In this document: positions 52,798 to 60,895 of the stretch, in pieces
Numbering within the stretch: position 1 is the stretch's first letter
Layout: the number at the start of each line of letters is the position of its first letter
From: JAEUIT01 sp044220875
GTDB lineage: Bacteria; Planctomycetota; Phycisphaerae; Phycisphaerales; SM1A02
Assembly (NCBI GenBank): GCA_044220875.1
Contig: JBGAQH010000003.1
Location: 496,001 to 560,000 of the forward strand
Length of the DNA stretch: 64,000 nucleotides
Reading direction: 5' to 3'
The notes under the pieces: generated by a model
The model's input: only the letters and a program-made list of their open reading frames with translations
What the model was told of the DNA's origin: nothing
The model's database searches: none
Position numbers and translations under genes: made by a program

Positions 52798-55341
52798 ATG
52801 CTTCAGAAGAGAGACCTCATCTCGGCCTTGGCACTCGCCTCGGCCATCGCGCTCGCCGGCTCGGCGAGCGCCGCGACGCCTCCCAACGATGACTGCATCA
52901 ACGCGACGGCGATCACCGGGACCGGACCGTTCAACTTCGATCTGACGAGCGCGACCCTCGGCACCACCGGGGTCACCGCGCCGCAGTGCGACGGTCCCGT
53001 CCTGGGTATCGGCCACGATGTGTGGTTCTGCTGGACGGCGACCTGCAACGGCTTCGTCGAGTTCTCGACCTGCGGTCAGACGCAAGTCGACACGAAGATC
53101 CGCGTCTACGACGGATGCACCTGTCCGGCCGACGCCGGCAACCCGATCTGCTGCGGCGACGACGAGTGCGGCAAGCAGACGAAGGTCACCTGCGACGCGG
53201 TGTGCGGCCACACCTACCTCATCCAGGTCGGCACGAAGACGGCCAATACGCCGGGCGGCATCGGCTCGCTGACCATCACCTGCCTCGAGCAGACCTGCCC
53301 CGACGGCGGCGGCACCGGCGATCCGACCGACTGCTCCTGCTGCGGCGAGCGCCCGCCGCTCGTGGCGAATCTCTCGACGCCCTTCAACCCCGGCCTCCTC
53401 GCCGCGACGACGAACTTCCAGAACGGCGCGAACCTGCCGGCGGTGTACGTCGTCGATCTCGGCAATCAGGGGAGCGCCCCGCTCGGCACGAACTGGACGA
53501 CGCAGCGCTACTCGGCGCCCGACTGGACCATGGGCAAGCTCGGCTCGGTCTTCGGCGTCACGCTCGACAACCTCGGTAACGTCTTCGTCGGCCACACCTC
53601 CGTGTACGGCCAGAGCGGCTCCGATCCGCTCGGCTCGCTCGGCGGCGCCGGCAGCATCTACAAGCTGAACGGCACGACCGGCGCCGCGTCCGAGCTCGTT
53701 CGCCTTCCGAATCAGATCGATCCGGCGATCGCCGCGAGCGATCCGCTGCAGGCCTACCCGGGCCTGGGCAACCTCACCTTCGGGTGCGACACCGGTCGCC
53801 TCTATGCCGCCGATCTCGAGGACGGCCGCATCTACTCGATCGATCCGAACAACGCCGGCCAGCCGGTGCGTGACACCTTCGACATCACCACCAACGCGAT
53901 CACCGGACCGCTTCCGACCAACAACCTCGCCGAACCGGGCGACGCCCCGGGTTGGGTGCCGCTCGGCGAGCGTCCCTACGCCGTCAAGGTGCAGGGCGGA
54001 CGTCTCTACTACTCGGTCTGGAACAGCACAGCCGGCTACGGCGGTTCGCCGAACACGATCTGGTCGGTCGGCCTCACCGCCACCGGCGACTTCGTGCCCA
54101 ACTCGAAGACGCTCGAGATCGTCCTGCCGGTCCTTCCCGGCTACACGAACTCGAACCCGGTCGTCGACATCACCTTCGATGACCAGTGCTGCATGCTGGT
54201 CGCCGAGCGTGGCCTCACCGAGCTCTACACCTTCGCCCACAGTTCCCGCGTGATGAAGTTCTGCCACACCGCCGCGGGCGGCTGGGGCGCGAACTTCGAC
54301 TACTCGATCGGCGATCCCTGCATCGGCGCGTACAACAGCGCCGGCGGCGTCGGCTTCGAGCCGGGCGCGAACAACGTCTGGTCGATGGGCGATGCGCTCA
54401 AGCTCTGCTCGAACCCGATCACCTACGGCCTTCAGGGCCAGCCCGCGGCGGGCGCCCCGGTCGCATCGAGCATCCTCGTGGACCTCGACGGCATCACCAC
54501 GTCGACCCAGAAGAACGAGCTTGGCTCGCTCGAAGTCAACTGCCTCACCGCGGCCCACTGCATGGACGTCCACACCGACGAGATCCTCTGCAACCAGGGC
54601 GGCTCGTTCACCTGGACCTTCACCGTCACCAACCTCAGCGGGCAGACCGCGGCCGTCCTGATCCTCCCCGATCCGAACACCACGCCGCACGTCATTCCCT
54701 TCAACCCGCCGCTGGCCAACGGCTCCTCGGCGCAGGTCACCGTGAACCTCACCGGCCAGCAGCCCGGCACGCAGTTCTGCTTCGACATGATCTTCGGCTC
54801 GGTCGAGGGCAACGAGTGCTGCCACATCCAGCAGTGCATCGACCTGCCTGACTGCGACTGCGCCCAGACCTCGCACGTCACCCTCGCCGCGACCTCGACG
54901 CCGGGCGTCTTCAACCTCGGCTTCCAGATCACGAACCTCGAGACCTGGAACATGGGTCATGTCTCGCTCTTCCCCAGCGGCACCACCGGCACCGTCTCGC
55001 CGGCCCTCTGGAACTTCGCCGGCGTGCCGCAATACGGCACGCAGTCGATCGGGCCGATCACCGTGAACAGCGGCATGGCCCCGGGCGACGTCTTCTGCCT
55101 CACGATCGGCCAGCACTCGGCCGACTGGCTCAAGTGCTGCTTCATCGAGCTGTGCGTCACCGTTCCGAATCCCGCACCGAGCTGCAATCCGGCTGACCTG
55201 AACTGCGACGGCCACGTCGACGCTCAGGACCTCGCGATCCTGCTCGGAGCGTGGGGCTCGGCCGGCCCCGGCGACCTCAACGCCGACGGCCACGTCGACG
55301 CCCAGGATCTTGCGATCCTCCTCGGGTCATGGGGAAGCTGA
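52798..55341 (+). CDS. Large secreted protein with PPNDDC domain and C-terminal GC-type dockerin repeats
   Basis: 847 aa from ATG 52798, with GGAGA 8 nt upstream. A signal peptide (LISALALASAIALAGSASAA) precedes a 'TPPNDDC' domain (residues about 25-170) rich in paired Cys, a module recurring in planctomycete secreted proteins. The middle (about 190-600) has repeated VTLDNLGNVFVGHTSV- and IYSIDP-like strands suggesting a beta-propeller. A later Cys-containing section (NCLTAAHCMDVHTDEILCNQ, then VTNLSGQTAAVLILPD) resembles repeated beta-sandwich units. The C-terminus ends with two near-identical dockerin-like loops (LNCDGHVDAQDLAILLGAW, LNADGHVDAQDLAILLGSW). Function unknown; predicted extracellular. 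A terminator follows at 55375. Confidence 0.85.
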   Translation: MLQKRDLISALALASAIALAGSASAATPPNDDCINATAITGTGPFNFDLTSATLGTTGVTAPQCDGPVLGIGHDVWFCWTATCNGFVEFSTCGQTQVDTKIRVYDGCTCPADAGNPICCGDDECGKQTKVTCDAVCGHTYLIQVGTKTANTPGGIGSLTITCLEQTCPDGGGTGDPTDCSCCGERPPLVANLSTPFNPGLLAATTNFQNGANLPAVYVVDLGNQGSAPLGTNWTTQRYSAPDWTMGKLGSVFGVTLDNLGNVFVGHTSVYGQSGSDPLGSLGGAGSIYKLNGTTGAASELVRLPNQIDPAIAASDPLQAYPGLGNLTFGCDTGRLYAADLEDGRIYSIDPNNAGQPVRDTFDITTNAITGPLPTNNLAEPGDAPGWVPLGERPYAVKVQGGRLYYSVWNSTAGYGGSPNTIWSVGLTATGDFVPNSKTLEIVLPVLPGYTNSNPVVDITFDDQCCMLVAERGLTELYTFAHSSRVMKFCHTAAGGWGANFDYSIGDPCIGAYNSAGGVGFEPGANNVWSMGDALKLCSNPITYGLQGQPAAGAPVASSILVDLDGITTSTQKNELGSLEVNCLTAAHCMDVHTDEILCNQGGSFTWTFTVTNLSGQTAAVLILPDPNTTPHVIPFNPPLANGSSAQVTVNLTGQQPGTQFCFDMIFGSVEGNECCHIQQCIDLPDCDCAQTSHVTLAATSTPGVFNLGFQITNLETWNMGHVSLFPSGTTGTVSPALWNFAGVPQYGTQSIGPITVNSGMAPGDVFCLTIGQHSADWLKCCFIELCVTVPNPAPSCNPADLNCDGHVDAQDLAILLGAWGSAGPGDLNADGHVDAQDLAILLGSWGS

Positions 55342-55374
55342 CGCTCGCTCACGCGAACAGGTAGGCTGGTTGTG

Positions 55375-55407
55375 CACGACCCCCGGGACGAACTCCCGGG
55401 GGTCGTG
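55375..55407 (+). terminator. Terminator hairpin after the large dockerin gene
   Basis: ACGACCCCCGGGA (55376-55388) pairs with TCCCGGGGGTCGT (55394-55406), 13 bp extended by one more C-G pair, with a 5-nt loop, 34 bp after the stop. No strong T-run. Confidence 0.75.
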
Positions 55408-55410
55408 TCG

Positions 55411-55440
55411 TTGACAGCGGCGGGGACGCTTCCGATGATT
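55411..55440 (+). promoter_or_regulatory. tRNA-Leu promoter
   Basis: TTGACA at 55411-55416, then 17-18 bp to a GATGAT/ATGATT-type -10 near 55434-55439, about 17-20 bp before the mature tRNA 5' end. Confidence 0.55.
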
Positions 55441-55455
55441 CACGCCCCCCTTAGC

Positions 55456-55542
55456 GCCGGTGTGGCGGAACTGGCAGACGCGACGGATTCAAAATCCGTT
55501 TTCCCTTGAAAGGAAGTGCAGGTTCGATTCCTGTCACCGGCA
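55456..55542 (+). tRNA. tRNA-Leu (anticodon CAA)
   Basis: An 87-nt class II tRNA. The acceptor stem GCCGGTG (55456-55462) pairs with CACCGGC (55535-55541) plus discriminator A. The anticodon stem ACGGA/TCCGT encloses the loop TTCAAAA, so anticodon CAA at 55490-55492 reads UUG. A long variable arm and the GGTTCGATTCC T-arm are present, as in all tRNA-Leu. The CCA end is not encoded. Confidence 0.95.
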
Positions 55543-55545
55543 TTG

Positions 55546-55573
55546 CGAACGCCGCGGATTTCCGCGGCGTTCG
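55546..55573. terminator. Terminator hairpin between tRNA-Leu and the convergent methyltransferase gene
   Basis: CGAACGCCGCGGA (55546-55558) pairs with TCCGCGGCGTTCG (55561-55573), a 13-bp stem with a tiny loop, 3 bp after the tRNA and 15 bp before the stop of the minus-strand gene. It could serve both. Confidence 0.7.
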
Positions 55574-55588
55574 TTGCGTTGTGGGAGC

Positions 55589-56389
55589 TCACTTCCGGAA
55601 GGTCATGACCCGCTGACGCGGCAGCGACGGATCGGTGCGTTCCCACCGAAGGCCCGAGGCCTCGACCTCGCGCCGGGCCTGCTCCTCGGTCATCGTGTGC
55701 AGCGGCTTGATCGGCACCGCAGGATCGTTCGCGCGGTACTCGACGAGGACGAAGCGCCCGCCGACGTGCAGTGCGCGGCGGATCGAGTCGAGCATCTCCC
55801 TCGGATGGGAGAACTCGTGATAGGCGTCGACGAGCAGGACGAGATCGACCGAGTCGGCGGGGAGACGCGTGTCGTCGATGGCGCCGAGCACCGGCTCGAC
55901 GTTCGTGACGTGCATCGACGCGGCGCGTTCGCGGAGAAGGTCGAGCATCTCCGGCTGGATGTCGACGGCATACACGCGGCCATTGGGGATTCGCTGGGCG
56001 ATGGGGAAGCTCAGGGCGCCGGTGCCCGCGCCGATGTCGGCGACGACGGCGGTGTCGTTGAGTTCGAGCAACTGCACGAGGAGGTCGGTGCGCTCCTCGT
56101 CGACGCGCTCGGGACGGTCGAGCCACGCCGCGGCCTGATGTCCCATCACCTGGGCGATTTCGCGGCCCATGTAGAACTTTCCGATGCCGTCGGCGCTCGC
56201 CTCGGCGAGGTCGTAGGAGGCGGGAGCCGGAGGTGGAGATGGTGGCGCCGCTGGCGTCGGCCCGGGGGTTTGGGCCTGCGATTCGGCCAGTGTTGGCGCC
56301 GAATCGCCGCGGTGCTCGCCGCAGGCCGAGAGCGATGCGGCGGTGAGCAGTGCAGCCGCCGTGCGGAGGATGTCGCGAGAGCCGGGCAT
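55589..56389 (-). CDS. Class I SAM-dependent methyltransferase with lipoprotein signal
   Basis: 266 aa. N-terminal signal ILRTAAALLTAASLSACGEH has a lipobox (LSAC), then a Pro/Ala-rich linker (about 35-60), so the enzyme appears to be a lipoprotein. The Rossmann domain is intact: motif I VVADIGAGTGALSFPIAQRI, acidic loop VYAVDIQPEMLDLL, motif II-III VLGAIDDTRLPADSVDLVLL, DAYHEFSHPREMLDSI and ALHVGGRFVLVEYRA. It resembles UbiE/COQ5-like enzymes. An exported SAM-dependent methyltransferase is odd because SAM is cytoplasmic; but a similar domain with a signal recurs in Planctomycetota, to my recollection. No partner gene is adjacent (tRNA-Leu on one side, divergent DUF695-RraB on the other). Confidence 0.85.
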   Translation of the reverse strand: MPGSRDILRTAAALLTAASLSACGEHRGDSAPTLAESQAQTPGPTPAAPPSPPPAPASYDLAEASADGIGKFYMGREIAQVMGHQAAAWLDRPERVDEERTDLLVQLLELNDTAVVADIGAGTGALSFPIAQRIPNGRVYAVDIQPEMLDLLRERAASMHVTNVEPVLGAIDDTRLPADSVDLVLLVDAYHEFSHPREMLDSIRRALHVGGRFVLVEYRANDPAVPIKPLHTMTEEQARREVEASGLRWERTDPSLPRQRVMTFRK

Positions 56390-56558
56390 GGTTCCATCGT
56401 CGGCGCCGGGCGGGGCCGGGGCAAGCCCGCATCGAGGATTCGGAAGCGAACTCGCTACAGTGCCTTCGATCGTTCCCGGCGATCGCGGCGAGTCGCGTCG
56501 CGGTGCCCGGTGCGGTCGATTGCCCCTTCAGCGAATGCGGGGGATGTGGAGAAGAGCT

Positions 56559-57410
56559 ATGTGCGGACGCTGGAACTTCTACCTCTGCTCGATCGAGGGC
56601 AACGTCGCCTCGATCTTCCTCAACCTCGCCTTGGCCTCGGTGGCCCCGATGGAATCGCTGCGGCACGTGGTGATCGTCCGCCTGAAGATGCTCGAACCGA
56701 ATCCGCAGGGACTCACCGGCAGCGGCGAGGCCGAGACGCTCGGCGCAATCGAAGAGGTGCTCACCGAGCAGCTCGCTCCGCATGTCCACCTGCCCGATCC
56801 CGATTCGGCGGATGTCGACGAATCGGCGCCCGAGGCGATCCCCGAGGCGATTTTGGTCGGGCGCGTCACGTGCGGAGGTTTCCGCGACATCTACTTCTAT
56901 GCGGGCGACCCGTCGGACTGGCCCGAGCGCGTCAGCGAGATCATGATCGGCTATCCCGCCTACCAGGCCGAGGTGATGGCCACGAACGACCCGGGTTGGG
57001 AGGCGTATCTCTCCTTCCTCTTTCCCTCGCCGCGGGACCTGCAGGGCATCTTCAATCGCGAACTCTGCGAGCAGCTCGAGGACCATGGCGATCCGCTCAC
57101 CGAGCCGCGCGAGATCGACCACTGGATCAGGGTCTCGACCGAGGAGGCGCAGGCCCGCGTGATCGACGCGGCAACGAAGCTCGGCTTCGAGGTGCGTGGC
57201 GTGAGCCTTGACGAGGGCGACGACGACGCCGACGAGGCGCCTGAGGGTGATGACGGGGAGGATCCGGGGCCGCAGATTCGCATTCAGCTCATGCGCCGCG
57301 ATGTGCCGAGCTATGAGGCGATCGACGAGATCACCATGCCGCTCTTCGAGCTGGCCGAGGAGCATGGCGGCGAGTACGACGGATGGGAAACCTCGGTCGA
57401 GGCGGCGTGA
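56559..57410 (+). CDS. DUF695 and RraB-domain protein
   Basis: 283 aa from ATG 56559 (MCGRWNFYLCSIEGNVASIF), with GGAGAAGAG just upstream; the frame is open further upstream but nothing matches there. Residues 1-165 correspond to DUF695 (WNFYLCSIEGNVASIFLNLA; IFNRELCEQLEDHGDPLTEP). The rest matches RraB-like domains: GFEVRGVSLDEGDDDADEAP, then RIQLMRRDVPSYEAIDEITM and LAEEHGGEYDGWETS. RraB in E. coli inhibits RNase E; whether this version does is unknown, as Planctomycetota RNase E is divergent. The central linker is strongly acidic. The SRAP gene starts 45 bp later. Confidence 0.82.
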   Translation: MCGRWNFYLCSIEGNVASIFLNLALASVAPMESLRHVVIVRLKMLEPNPQGLTGSGEAETLGAIEEVLTEQLAPHVHLPDPDSADVDESAPEAIPEAILVGRVTCGGFRDIYFYAGDPSDWPERVSEIMIGYPAYQAEVMATNDPGWEAYLSFLFPSPRDLQGIFNRELCEQLEDHGDPLTEPREIDHWIRVSTEEAQARVIDAATKLGFEVRGVSLDEGDDDADEAPEGDDGEDPGPQIRIQLMRRDVPSYEAIDEITMPLFELAEEHGGEYDGWETSVEAA

Positions 57411-57455
57411 TGTCGTCTGTCGAGACATGGCAACGGGCGTGATCGGAGGAGCCCC

Positions 57456-58151
57456 ATGTGCGGCCGTTTCGCGTTGGCGATCACCGGTGAGGCCGTGGCG
57501 GCGTCGATGGGGGCCGCACCGCTGTTGCCGGCATTCGTCGAGGCCCTTGCGGCGTGGCAGGGGCGATTCAACATCGCGCCGACGACGACCATCCCGGTCG
57601 TGACCGCAGCGGCCGATGGGGGGCGTGAGATCTCCTTCATGCGTTGGGGGCTCGTGCCGTTCTGGGCGAAGGCGATGAACATCGGCGCGTCGCTGAACAA
57701 TGCCCGCAGCGACTCGATCGCTTCGAAGCCGGCGTTTCGCGAGGCATGGAAGCGACGCCGGTGCCTGGTGCCGGCGACCTCCTTCTACGAGTGGCAGGTG
57801 CAGGAGAGCGGGGCGAAGCAGCCGTATGCGATCGCCTCGGCCCATGGCGAGGTGTTGGCCTTCGCCGGCATCTGGGAACGGTGGCGCGATCCGCAGGGCG
57901 GTTCGACGGCACCGGAGCTGATCTCGGTGGCGATCATCACCACCGACGCGAACGAGACGATGCGTCCCTTGCACCATCGCATGCCGGTGATCATCGATGA
58001 GCCCCATCGTGACGAGTGGCTTCGCGCAACGGTGCCCCCGGTCGAGTTGCTGCGCCCCTGCGATGCGGACGTGTTGCGGACGTGGCGCGTGTCGCCGGTG
58101 GTGAACAACGCCCGGAATGATCGGCCCGAGTGCCTGACGCCATTGCCTTGA
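57456..58151 (+). CDS. SRAP-domain abasic-site processing protein (YedK/HMCES family)
   Basis: 231 aa. SRAP proteins crosslink to abasic sites in single-stranded DNA through the N-terminal Cys (Cys2) after Met removal, protecting replication forks. All diagnostic motifs are present: MCGRFAL, RFNIAPT, MRWGLVPFWAK, LNNARSDSIASKPAF, RRCLVPATSFYEWQ (Glu112), FAGIWERW, the HHRMPVII histidine motif, and SPVVNNARND at the C-terminus. It is followed by the imuA-imuB-dnaE2 cassette, another DNA-damage tolerance function, though an intergenic promoter separates them. It probably pairs with the DUF695-RraB gene in one transcript. Confidence 0.95.
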   Translation: MCGRFALAITGEAVAASMGAAPLLPAFVEALAAWQGRFNIAPTTTIPVVTAAADGGREISFMRWGLVPFWAKAMNIGASLNNARSDSIASKPAFREAWKRRRCLVPATSFYEWQVQESGAKQPYAIASAHGEVLAFAGIWERWRDPQGGSTAPELISVAIITTDANETMRPLHHRMPVIIDEPHRDEWLRATVPPVELLRPCDADVLRTWRVSPVVNNARNDRPECLTPLP

Positions 58152-58206
58152 GGGCTTGCTGCGCCGCACGGGCGGCGAAGGGCGGCGCGAGGGGCATCGA
58201 TCAAAT

Positions 58207-58248
58207 AATGCGAGAAATGCTTGACGGATCGCATTCGCCTGCTACCCT
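58207..58248 (+). promoter_or_regulatory. Promoter of the imuA-imuB-dnaE2 cassette with bracketing inverted repeat
   Basis: -35 TTGACG (58221-58226) and -10 TACCCT (58243-58248) are separated by 16 bp. AATGCGA (58207-58213) and TCGCATT (58229-58235) form a perfect 7-bp inverted repeat with a 15-nt gap that encloses the -35. This is where a repressor such as LexA would act, but it is not the E. coli or Bacillus LexA consensus. A leader of about 300 nt follows before imuA. Confidence 0.6.
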
Positions 58249-58550
58249 AACAAAAACCAACCCGCACGCGGCTGTGTGGAACGCGATCGCTCGGGGCGAT
58301 CGGCATGGGTGTGTTGGTGCTTGCTGATGTCGGCTTGGAGTCCTGCACCCTGACTGGTCCCATGCGGCCGATCGGGGACGCCTGCGGCGCTTGAAGGGGG
58401 TGGCGAGAGAGGGAGTGAGATGGGGGGCGGTGTGACGGCGTTGCGTGAGCGACGTTCGTGGGCTGTCGGTGCGCGAGCATCGCTCGAGGACGTTCGGTGC
58501 GCGACGTGTTCTAGAGACGTGTTCTGGATGCGTGTTGGGAAGGAGGACGC
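58249..58550. other. Leader region upstream of imuA, no gene
   Basis: Contains GACGTGTTCT twice (58503-58512 and 58516-58525) and a strong ribosome binding site (AAGGAGG) just before the imuA ATG. No coding frame looks credible. The long leader could hold further regulatory sites. Confidence 0.5.
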
Positions 58551-60521
58551 ATGAGGGACCAATCTGATCGGTCGAGTCGGCATGCGCAGAAGGAAGCGCA
58601 GCGTCGCGAGGGAGAAGCCATGTGCGGCGAGCGACCGCGAGCGGTGGCGCGCGATCGCGCGGCACTCGTGCGACAGCTCCAGGAGGCGATCATGGTCATT
58701 GAGTCGCGCACGGAGAGCCCTGACCAGAATCAAGACCAAACTCAGGGCCAAACTCAAGCGTGGCCGGAAGGCCACGCTCACGATGGTGGGCATGGCGGAT
58801 CGCGTCGGCGATTTGCCCAAGTCGCTGCGCTGCGAGCGGCGTGGGAGGCCGCTGAGGCTGGCGTCGATGATCACACGGTTCAGGAAGCGCCTCCGCCTCC
58901 CGCATCACCACACGCGCCAGTAGCGCCGCCGCCACAGCCAGTCGGGCCACCGCCCGCGATTCCGGAACCTGCGCGAGCGCCTTCGGTGCGGCCGCCAGAC
59001 CCATCGCCACCACCACTGCACCCGAAGACCCCTGATGAGGGATCGATCGCATGTTCATGGCCGCAGGAACTTTCGGCTGCGGTTCCAGCGGCCACGCGGG
59101 CTTCCGATCGGGTTTCCGATCTGGTTTCCGATCTGGCTTCCGATCTGGCTTCCGATCTGGCTTCAGGCTTGGAGCAACACCGCGCATCACTGCGCATGAC
59201 CTTGGGGGACGGCGAGCATGGGCGGGAACTCCATGGGGAAGGAGATTGGCACGTCGGGCGTGCATCGATTGGAGCGTTTCGCGTCGCCACCGGCTGGCCG
59301 GCGGTCGATCGCCTTTTCGGCGGCGGATTGCCGTGGCGCGGCCTTCATGAGTGGATCGGGCTGTGCACGTCAGAGCTGTTCCGGGGTGACGTCGATCGAT
59401 CAGGACGCGCGGGGACGCACCGTTCAGAGGCATCTCCCGCAGGAAAGCTCGGGCACGCGTCCGACCGGGTGCTCATGGGAGCGCCGATCGGCGTGTTGGT
59501 CAGCATGGCGCATCAGGCCTGTCGCTCGCTGGATCGCCAATGGAATCAGATGTCGCGCGGCGAGGCCGGAGCAACACCAACGCAAGATGTGCGGCCTGTG
59601 CTCTGGATCGGCCGTCATGTCTGGCCGCATCCACGGTGCTTGATGGCGGGAGTGCGCGCCCCATGGGCGCAGGCGTGGTGGGATGGTCAGCACGAGGTGG
59701 TTGCAGGCGTCTCGACAGGGTATTCGGCAGGGACCCGGCCACCATCCGCACCGGGAGCGGCAGTCGACATGTCATTGCTCGCTCGCTCGGTGTTCGTGGA
59801 TCCGGAAGCCGATCGGTCGCGCGAGGCATCCTGGTGGGCAATCGAGCAGGCCATTCGTTCCGATGGCGTGGCCATGGTCATCGCGGATGGCAGTGGACTG
59901 ACGATGGCGGCAACGCGCCGCTTGCACTTGGCGATGCTCGCGCGTTCGACGCCGCAACTGGTACTGCTCGCACGTCCCCCGAACGATGCCACGGCGCTCT
60001 CCGCTGCCTTGACCCGCTGGATGGTCGCCCCTGCGCCATCGAGCCGCACGCTGTCGGCCGACGCTGCCCCATCTGCCTTGATGGGTAGAGACTTGATGGA
60101 CGGAGATGGCGGCGATTCGCCTGACATGGCGCGGGGCGAGGGAGGGAGCAGCGCAGAGGGTGCAATGAGCGAGGAGAGATGGGATGAGCGTCTCTGGGCG
60201 ATCCGCCTCATGCGATGTAAGGCAACGCTGATGGGGATGGTGATGCGCGCTGCGCGGCATGGCGAGGAGGATCGACGCATCGGGTCAGGGGAGAAGGGAG
60301 GGGATCTCGATGGAGCAGGACGGCGTGCAGCAAGTCCGCCACACTCGCATGACGCCATGCCGATTGCCCGCATCGGGGCGAATTGGGAGATGGGCACGCA
60401 CGCGGAATGGGGACGCGCCACGGACAGCGCGCGAGTCGGGGGTACGGATGTCCCGACGGAGCGCGATCAGCGTTGCAGTGACGATGAGGATGTCGTCCTG
60501 TTGGAGCGAGCGTCGGCATAG
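58551..60521 (+). CDS. imuA: ImuA-like SOS mutagenesis protein
   Basis: 656 aa, against about 200-300 aa for typical ImuA, from ATG 58551 with an AAGGAGG Shine-Dalgarno sequence. ImuA is a RecA-fold protein that works with ImuB and DnaE2 in translesion synthesis and damage-induced mutagenesis. The recognisable core is FRVATGWPAVDRLFGGGLPW (the T-G-x-x-x-x-D-x-x-x-G-G-G-L-P signature) and RGLHEWIG near residues 242-270, plus VLWIGRHVWPHPRCLMAG, SWWAIEQAIRSDGVAMVIAD and LARPPNDATALSAALTRWMV. The N-terminal 200 residues and the last 120 are low-complexity: Gln/Asp repeats, a Pro-rich stretch and a five-fold VSDL/ASDL repeat. Position next to imuB and dnaE2 supports the call. Confidence 0.82.
   Translation: MRDQSDRSSRHAQKEAQRREGEAMCGERPRAVARDRAALVRQLQEAIMVIESRTESPDQNQDQTQGQTQAWPEGHAHDGGHGGSRRRFAQVAALRAAWEAAEAGVDDHTVQEAPPPPASPHAPVAPPPQPVGPPPAIPEPARAPSVRPPDPSPPPLHPKTPDEGSIACSWPQELSAAVPAATRASDRVSDLVSDLASDLASDLASGLEQHRASLRMTLGDGEHGRELHGEGDWHVGRASIGAFRVATGWPAVDRLFGGGLPWRGLHEWIGLCTSELFRGDVDRSGRAGTHRSEASPAGKLGHASDRVLMGAPIGVLVSMAHQACRSLDRQWNQMSRGEAGATPTQDVRPVLWIGRHVWPHPRCLMAGVRAPWAQAWWDGQHEVVAGVSTGYSAGTRPPSAPGAAVDMSLLARSVFVDPEADRSREASWWAIEQAIRSDGVAMVIADGSGLTMAATRRLHLAMLARSTPQLVLLARPPNDATALSAALTRWMVAPAPSSRTLSADAAPSALMGRDLMDGDGGDSPDMARGEGGSSAEGAMSEERWDERLWAIRLMRCKATLMGMVMRAARHGEEDRRIGSGEKGGDLDGAGRRAASPPHSHDAMPIARIGANWEMGTHAEWGRATDSARVGGTDVPTERDQRCSDDEDVVLLERASA
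59102..59161 (+). repeat. 12-bp tandem repeat, five copies, inside imuA
   Basis: TTCCGATCTGGC-type units at 59102-59113, 59114-59125, 59126-59137, 59138-59149 and 59150-59161, with only the first two changed at one or two bases. In frame it encodes the four-residue SDLV/SDLA repeat. Being a multiple of three it can vary in copy number without a frameshift. Confidence 0.85.
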
Positions 60522-60895
60522 CAGGGGAGAGGCCCATCGGTCTTCGTACTGGACGCATATGGGCACGGGACGTCTGATGTGGTGGAAGGTCTTGGTCAGC
60601 GTGGGATCGCGTATCGATCGAGATGCCATGCCAACGCGAGCTCGTGGGGCGCCTGCCACGGGCGAGTTCGCGCTGAGGGAGCGAGGTCTCCCGAGCCTTT
60701 GATTGCAGGAGTCCGCGCGATGGAGGCCTCCCGATCCGGATGGGAGTCCGCGCGTCGCGGCGTCCGCAGGTGCCTGCCACGCCGGAAGGAGTGCCACGCC
60801 GGAAGGCCTGCCACGCCGGAAGGAGTATGCGCCTGGAGGGCTACGACTGCTCGGATTGGTTTCAGTTCACGATCTGTGATTCATGTGATGCACTG
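60522..60895. other. 374-bp gap between imuA and imuB with a 17-bp tandem repeat
   Basis: The imuB frame is open into this region, but no conserved ImuB sequence appears before 60896, and the tandem repeat at 60775-60825 has a 17-bp unit, so it is likely non-coding. No gene or terminator is recognised. Confidence 0.5.
60775..60825. repeat. 17-bp tandem repeat, three copies, before imuB
   Basis: TGCCACGCCGGAAGGAG at 60775-60791, then TGCCACGCCGGAAGGCC at 60792-60808 and TGCCACGCCGGAAGGAG at 60809-60825. The last copy ends one base before an alternative in-frame ATG at 60827. Confidence 0.85.

Noticed and set aside
52600..55293. 897-aa minus-strand open frame
   Set aside because: Shadow of the large dockerin gene, which has a signal peptide, Shine-Dalgarno site and dockerin repeats on the plus strand.
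59102..59161. CRISPR-like repeats in imuA
   Set aside because: 12-bp head-to-tail units in frame with no spacers; they encode a peptide repeat.
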